64,000 bases of DNA from Cheiracanthium punctorium (lineage: Eukaryota; Arthropoda; Arachnida; Araneae; Cheiracanthiidae). Shown here one piece after another: positions 58,740 through 64,000 of this stretch. Under the pieces are notes generated by a model. That model did not search any database, was not told the DNA's origin, and saw nothing but the letters and a program-made list of their open reading frames with translations. The stretch is from positions 1 to 64,000 of the forward strand of contig JAWZYV010000058.1 of the NCBI GenBank assembly GCA_038373885.1, read 5' to 3'. The first letter of the stretch is position 1, and every line of letters starts with the position of its first letter. The translations under genes and the position numbers were made by a program.

Positions 58740-59605
58740 CATGGTGAAATCCGTGTGTGGTACATGCAACGCTTTGAAGTACAGTATTTTGCAATGAATT
58801 TCGTGTATTGATATCGGAGATGTCTAGCAAGGGTATAATAAGAGTTCCTTTATCAGCAGCAATAATTAAAACTTGTCTTTAGAAAAAATATTTTAAAACG
58901 CTAGAAGCATCGCACTTACTATCGCTTGTTTTGAAAAAAAAAAAATTTTTAAATATTTTATTCTTTTTTTTCACGATTTTAAAATTCACTAATTTTAATT
59001 TAAAATGCGTGCGCTCACTGTCTCAGGAAGGAAGGAAAAAAAGAAAAGAAGGGAAATTTGAAGGAAGAAAATTGCGTTAACTATTTACATATATTTACCT
59101 CAAAATTTACTTATTCGTTTTAGTTGTGGACGCAGGATCTTATTTTAGGCTGGGTATTCGGAGCACGTGACATACAGCTTCCATTTTATAGTTGTCCTAG
59201 AAACTGCACAGATAGTATCAAAACACGTACTAAAATAATCTTTCACACATTATGAAAGCTTAATTTCTACCTGAAAATCAAAGTAAATTATCTGAATATT
59301 TTAATTGAATCCAACAAATTATTCGAATAGTTTATTTTCATAAATTGACATTTATTTTCTTATTTTATAAAGATAGTTGCAAGTTATGCATAAATGTATA
59401 AATTTAATAATATCTGATGCTGATAACTAATAAGTAGTTCGACAAAATCCTCTAACATTTTAGACATTCTAAAATTTAAAATTTTGGTCAGAGAAAAGAG
59501 AAAATCTGATTTTTTTTTTTCGGAAACATATATCGTAATTTAATGTGTTCTCTTGAGTATTTGTAGAACCTGAAATATTTGACCCATTAACCGCTTATAG
59601 AACTT

Positions 59606-59658
<53 letters not shown>

Positions 59659-60125
59659 TTAAATTTTTTTAAAGCATTTTCTTAAATTCATGTTAATTAT
59701 TTTTTGCAATTCCCCTAAAGAACTCTTAAGCAATGTGACAGAGGCGTTTAAAAGTTTAATGTTAAGAAAATCTCCATGCACAGGTGATTTGTGAAACGTA
59801 AATTAATTTCATTTAAGTAATATTCCACAATATTTTTTTTTCAGGGTTTCCCACAAGTACCCTACAGAGAGTGTTCACACATTTTTGTAACGATTTTGCA
59901 AAGATATATATAGAAATAAATATAAGAATTTTATTTTCTAATGTGTTCAGTCTGCCCTTTCTTTGAACCATCATATTACATCTTGATTTCAAAGATGAAA
60001 GTCCTTTTCTTAAAACATCAAGGCTGATATTGTTCCACTCCTGCATCACTATCTTGTAGTAATATATGAATGCATCTTGTGTTTGCGTGATTATGGCAAC
60101 GCTATACTAGGGCAATCTGCCAAGG
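58740..60125. other. AT-rich gene 3 intron stretch, no gene
   Basis: Holds a 38-bp A-run at about 59617-59654. No feature supported. Confidence 0.4.
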
Positions 60126-60129
60126 ATAG

Positions 60130-60312
60130 GGGGGGTGCCTAGGTAGGAGAACTTTCCAAGGGGTTCTAAAGCGTATTCACGTTACATCTGGAAAAAACCT
60201 ACCTAAAATCCAGACTGTTAGATCGACAGCTGCTCGATGGGACCCGATCCCGGGACCTTCACTCTCTGGCCGTCTACCATTTTCAGTGACATAACTACTG
60301 TGCGATGGTAAG
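60130..60312 (-). repeat. tRNA-derived SINE
   Basis: Reverse-complement match of 10141-10335 over nearly its full length (GGCCGTCTACCATTTTCAGT; GTTAGATCGACAGC). Confidence 0.7.
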
Positions 60313-60500
60313 GCTATAAATGTATCTTAAAGTAGAAATATAATTCAACTCATCTTCGTTTAGCACTAGCTGAAAGTATATTTCTATCACTTACGGTTTA
60401 AAAGATAGTCGCTTTAACATCTATTTTGAATCACTGGATATCAAGGGCCACCATAAGGAAGGACAAGGTAGGGCAAACTTGCCCCCCCCCCCTTACAGTT

Positions 60501-61183
60501 TTAACCCTTTAATGCGCAGTGTTCCCGCTCTGGGAATACCAAACCCTGACGTTTTGACTGTTGCCAGTCACGAAAGAATAGATTTGATTTTTATAAAAAT
60601 AGTTGCGGGAGACGTAGCTCCACGAGAATTCTTTACTTTTTAGCACGTCATTTCCCGTAAAAAAATTGTCAGGATTATTTTTAACAACACTGACATCTGC
60701 TGAAAAATGGAAGAATGCGAGAACAGCTGGACAGATTGTCCAATGCTGAGAAAAGGGCAGCCGTTGTCGTCACAAAGGCACAGCCAGCTGTCGTCAAAAA
60801 AGGGTCTGTAGATCTGTGGCACGCGATGAACGTTTCGATCGTCCGCCATCTTGCTGGTAGTTAATCCACAGATCTAGAGACCCTCTTTTGACGACAGCTG
60901 GCTGTGCCTTTGTGACGACAACGGCTGCCCTTTTTTCAGCATCGGGCAATCTATCCAGCTGTTCTCGCATTCTTCCATTTTTCAGCAGATGTCAGTGCTG
61001 TTAAAAATAATCCTGACATTTTTTTTACGGGAAATGACGTGCTAAAAAGGAAAGGATTCTCGTGGAGCTATGTCACCCGCCACTATTTTTATAGAAATCC
61101 AATCTATTCTTCGTGACTGGCAGCAGTCAAAACGCCAGAGTTGGGTGTTCCCAGAGCGAGAACACTGCGCGTCAAAGGGTTAA
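60501..61183. mobile_element. piggyBac-like foldback MITE, full length
   Basis: TTAA-CCCTTTAATGCGCAGTG at the left and CACTGCGCGTCAAAGGG-TTAA at the right; the two halves are long inverted copies, so the whole element can fold. The empty site is seen in gene 1 (CTACCTTAAATATGG). Confidence 0.85.
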
Positions 61184-61253
61184 ATATGGTCACACTGTCG
61201 GTATAAGATTTATTTTCATGTGACAGAGAGAATGTATGTGATTGTCTACTTAC

Positions 61254-61771
61254 CAAGATAAACATACGCTCACGAACAGTCGTTGATCCATGTCCACAGG
61301 TTTCGCCAGACCGTAAGTGGCGATAGCTCTCATGAACAGGGAATCGTGCCTTACGAATTCACGCTGAAGATATTTTTTCCGAATGTAACTTCCGTCAATC
61401 CCGCTTTTCCTGGCTTTACCATCACGAAGAACATCCTTCAAGAGGCGGACCGACGTTTTGTTACCTTCTCTCCAATGCAGGCGCTCTTGGGGCCTGAACA
61501 TGAAGAAGCAGTACAAGTCAATGATCCTGCCGACCGTGTCTTTGCTTGCACATCCTGGGGGACGCAGCAACAATTCCACGAGACGCTTACTCGTCACTCG
61601 GATCAAATCCTCAATATCAGGGTAAAGCCTAAAAGCGAGAGCGTGATCTTCGTGAAATATCCTTCCGATCACCTCCTCCCATGACTCTACAGCACGCAAT
61701 TCCTTTAAACTGTGCAGGTACTTCTTTAGCGACTTCACTGAGTGTCTGAGTTCATCAGCTGTGTAGCCCAT
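61254..61771 (-). CDS. SOCS-box gene 3, exon 1
   Basis: ATG at 61769-61771 (MGYTADELRHSVKSLKKYLH); 172 residues plus two bases to a CTTG|GTAAGT donor. Uninterrupted. Compared with gene 1 the segment FRPQERLHWREGNKTSVRLL has one extra residue group and the EDLIRVTSKRLVELLLRPPG block is shared with gene 2, so genes 2 and 3 are the closer pair here. Spliced to 55804-56407 over a 4.8-kb intron it gives about 373 residues. Confidence 0.8.
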
Positions 61772-61973
61772 GATATAATTTTAAAAATCAACGAGCCGAG
61801 TTCAACAGAACGTGAAATAATGTCTTCTGCTGTTTAGTTAAATGATCGTCCACTGGTCACCCACCCTGAAATTCGCGAGAATCACTTTCCAAAGAGATAA
61901 GGAACAGAGCTGGAAACTGGATTTGCTGCACGTGGCTATGATAAGATGGCAAGATCCACAGAGAGAGAGGGCG

Positions 61974-61981
61974 ATTATAAC
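61974..61981 (-). promoter_or_regulatory. TATA-like box of gene 3
   Basis: TTATAATC on the minus strand next to the CTCTCTCTCTGTGGATCTTG block shared with gene 1. Weaker than the gene 1 box. Confidence 0.35.
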
Positions 61982-62225
61982 CGCGCGGTGTTGAAATACC
62001 TGAGGATTTTTCTTGGAAGAAGAAGCAATCTCCTGAACAAAAGAAATTTTCCTCTTCCCGTCCTCCCCTAGAACAGGGATTCGATACAATGGAACCAGAA
62101 GTTTGTGTGTGATGAGCATCGGAGCCCCCGGGAAGCCCCTTACTTCAGTCGTGGCGACCCCGTTCAGCATGGACCCAGTTCAAGGTGGATGGGGGAGTGA
62201 AGCGCTATTCACCTTCCTTTGCACG

Positions 62226-62233
62226 TGACGTCA
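62226..62233. promoter_or_regulatory. CRE-like palindrome upstream of gene 3
   Basis: TGACGTCA, consensus CREB/ATF site, about 250 bp above the TATA-like box. Only the motif is seen. Confidence 0.3.
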
Positions 62234-62604
62234 CTTGGCGGTATTTGATACTCCACGTGCGCGATCTTATGGTGATGATTAGTTTCGGTTTCAGCTCGTT
62301 TGGACCTAAGGGATTATTTGACACTTTCTAGTAGAAATATAGCTGTTGCAAAAGAAGCTAGAATATTAGTCATTAACAAATAATAGCTTTTCATAAATGA
62401 ATTTTATCTTCACTGTGAGATTTTATTTAAAATGTTAATAATAATTAAATACTAAAAATAATTAAAAGCATCGTACTTTAAAAAAGTGTGGGGCATTTTC
62501 AATGAATATTTGTACTATTTTAAACTCAAAATCAACTCAATGATGTATTATTTATACAGTGTTTGCAATAACGTAATAATTTTAGAACACTAATATTCTT
62601 TTTA

Positions 62605-63206
62605 TTAACCTTTTAACGCGCAGTGTTCCCGCTGTGGGAACACCAAACTCTGACGTTTTGACTGTTGTCAGTCTAGAAGAATAGATTTGATTTCTATAAA
62701 AATAGTTGCGGGTGACATAGCTCCACGAGAATCCTTTACAATTTAGCACGTCATTTCCCGTAAAAAATGGTCACGATTATTTTTAATAGCACTGACATCT
62801 GCTGAAAAATGGAAGAATGCGAGAACCGCCGCATAGATTGCCCAATGCTGAAAAAGGGCAGCCGTTGCTATCGCTCGACTTAACTACCAGCAAGATGGCG
62901 GGCGATCGAAACGTTCATCGCGTGCCACAGATCTAGAGACCCTTTTTTGACGACTGCCAGCTGCGTCAAAAAAGGGGAGGGCGGCCGATTCCGGGGAGGC
63001 CGATAAGCTACCACAGATCTAGAGACCCTTTTTTGACGACAGCTGGCTGTGCGTACACAGCCAAATGCGTCAAAAAAAGGGTCTCTAGATCTGTGGCACA
63101 CGATCAACGTTTCGATCGTCCGCCATCTTGCTGGTAATTAAGTCGAGCGATGGCAACGGCTGCCCTTTTTTCGGCATTGGGAAAGGGTTGCGCCTCAAAG
63201 GGTTAA
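62605..63206. mobile_element. piggyBac-like MITE
   Basis: TTAA-CCTTTTAACGCGCAGTG at the left; GGGTTGCGCCTCAAAGGG-TTAA at the right. The core has two nested hairpins of GATCTAGAGACCC(T)n and complement (62930-63100). Confidence 0.8.
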
Positions 63207-63209
63207 AGA

Positions 63210-64000
63210 TAACCCTTACATTAATTTAAAATAAAAATCGATTTAATAATTTTTTACACATTTTTTATTCATTTTTTAAATTAAGTATTTAAACTCAGGT
63301 TCTCGAATCAGTCTTTTCATGGACAAAGTAAATCTCCCTTCTAAAAGAACAGGCGAAATTTAATAGAGGTCGAAATAAAATTATATTTAATTAGGAGAGA
63401 AGAAAATACATGTAGTCAAACGTGAAAAACTATTCTGCGAAATATTACTCCAGTCCACATTTAAAAATAGCCTGACAAAGAAGTACAAATGTCACGAAAT
63501 ACCAAAGTTCGGATTTTTATTTTATTTACTTGCAAACATTCTTCGAAGATAATTTTTACTAATACAAAATATTATTTTTTATTGCACTGAATGATAAAAT
63601 AGCAACAATGTGAATTGACTTGAATTAAAATTAATTTAAATTATATTACTTTGAAAATTTTTTACAGATTACATTTAAAATTATATAAAAAAAAAAAAAA
63701 ACCCATCAGCAATAAAGTATTTAATATCTCCTTTCCCTGTATTGAAGTACACAAATTAAACTGACATACAATGTGTTATACAAAATTTATAAGTCATTTC
63801 TTCTAATCATACGTATTAAACGTATTCCCACAATTTGAATTCTAAAAACCAGAAAAGTAAAATAGAATTTTAAATTCATTTTCATAGTATTTAGTAGGGA
63901 CAGAATTAATTTTTCAGTAAAATATCATCCCTATTCACGTTCAAAAATGATTTAACAAGGATTTGATTTGAGGGATTACGGCCGATTTTCTGTTCGAGGG
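63210..64000. other. AT-rich stretch to the window end
   Basis: No gene or bounded repeat seen. Confidence 0.4.

Noticed and set aside
16782..61771. Viral origin of the three-gene family
   Set aside because: Two exons, 5-9-kb introns, a TATA-like box, AATAAA and a SOCS-box-like end all favour a host gene family.

Overview
This is an AT-rich, intron-bearing, repeat-dense animal nuclear window. Long A/T runs, GT-AG introns of 5-9 kb, AATAAA signals and TATA-like boxes, and a mix of DNA transposons, Penelope-like and SINE retroelements all say eukaryote. An arthropod, perhaps a chelicerate such as a spider, is my inference from the repeat mix and the duplicated SOCS-box genes; nothing here proves it. 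There is no bacterial operon, rRNA gene or CRISPR array.

The backbone is three tandem copies of one two-exon gene, all on the minus strand. Gene 1: exon 1 at 26544-27064, exon 2 at 16782-17379. Gene 2: exon 1 at 46703-48101, exon 2 at 38494-39088. Gene 3: exon 1 at 61254-61771, exon 2 at 55804-56407. In every copy exon 1 ends in a GTAAGT donor in phase 2, and exon 2 starts after a pyrimidine-rich CAG acceptor in the matching phase. The predicted proteins are about 372 residues with a C-terminal SOCS-box-like motif, which suggests substrate receptors for Elongin B/C-Cullin ubiquitin ligases. Genes 1 and 3 look intact. Gene 2 is split by an 873-bp hAT-type element with a perfect 8-bp target duplication. 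Partial relics of the gene or its flanks lie near 4.6, 24.2 and 55.2 kb.

Almost everything else is mobile DNA. Autonomous-element remnants: a Mutator/FLYWCH-like pseudogene in two exons (5972-6270 and 14139-15142), a Tc1-type DD34E element with one frameshift (19321-20821), a P-like THAP transposase pseudogene (27378-29265), a Penelope-like element with GIY-YIG endonuclease and a hammerhead ribozyme motif in each inverted terminal repeat (36244-37793), a Helitron-type endonuclease scrap (7058-7336), and two hAT transposase remnants (35.2-35.7 kb and 48.6-49.4 kb). Non-autonomous families: many small hAT-type elements with 8-bp duplications, six copies of a piggyBac-like TTAA foldback MITE, a 204-bp near-perfect hairpin MITE, tRNA-derived SINEs, and an unclassified 3.1-kb repeat whose ends are short GGAAAAAA-CGC tandem repeats.

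The paralogous introns and flanks act as filled and empty sites for one another. This let me confirm several insertions (gene 2 hAT, TTAA MITEs, nested hATs, Penelope element) from the window alone.
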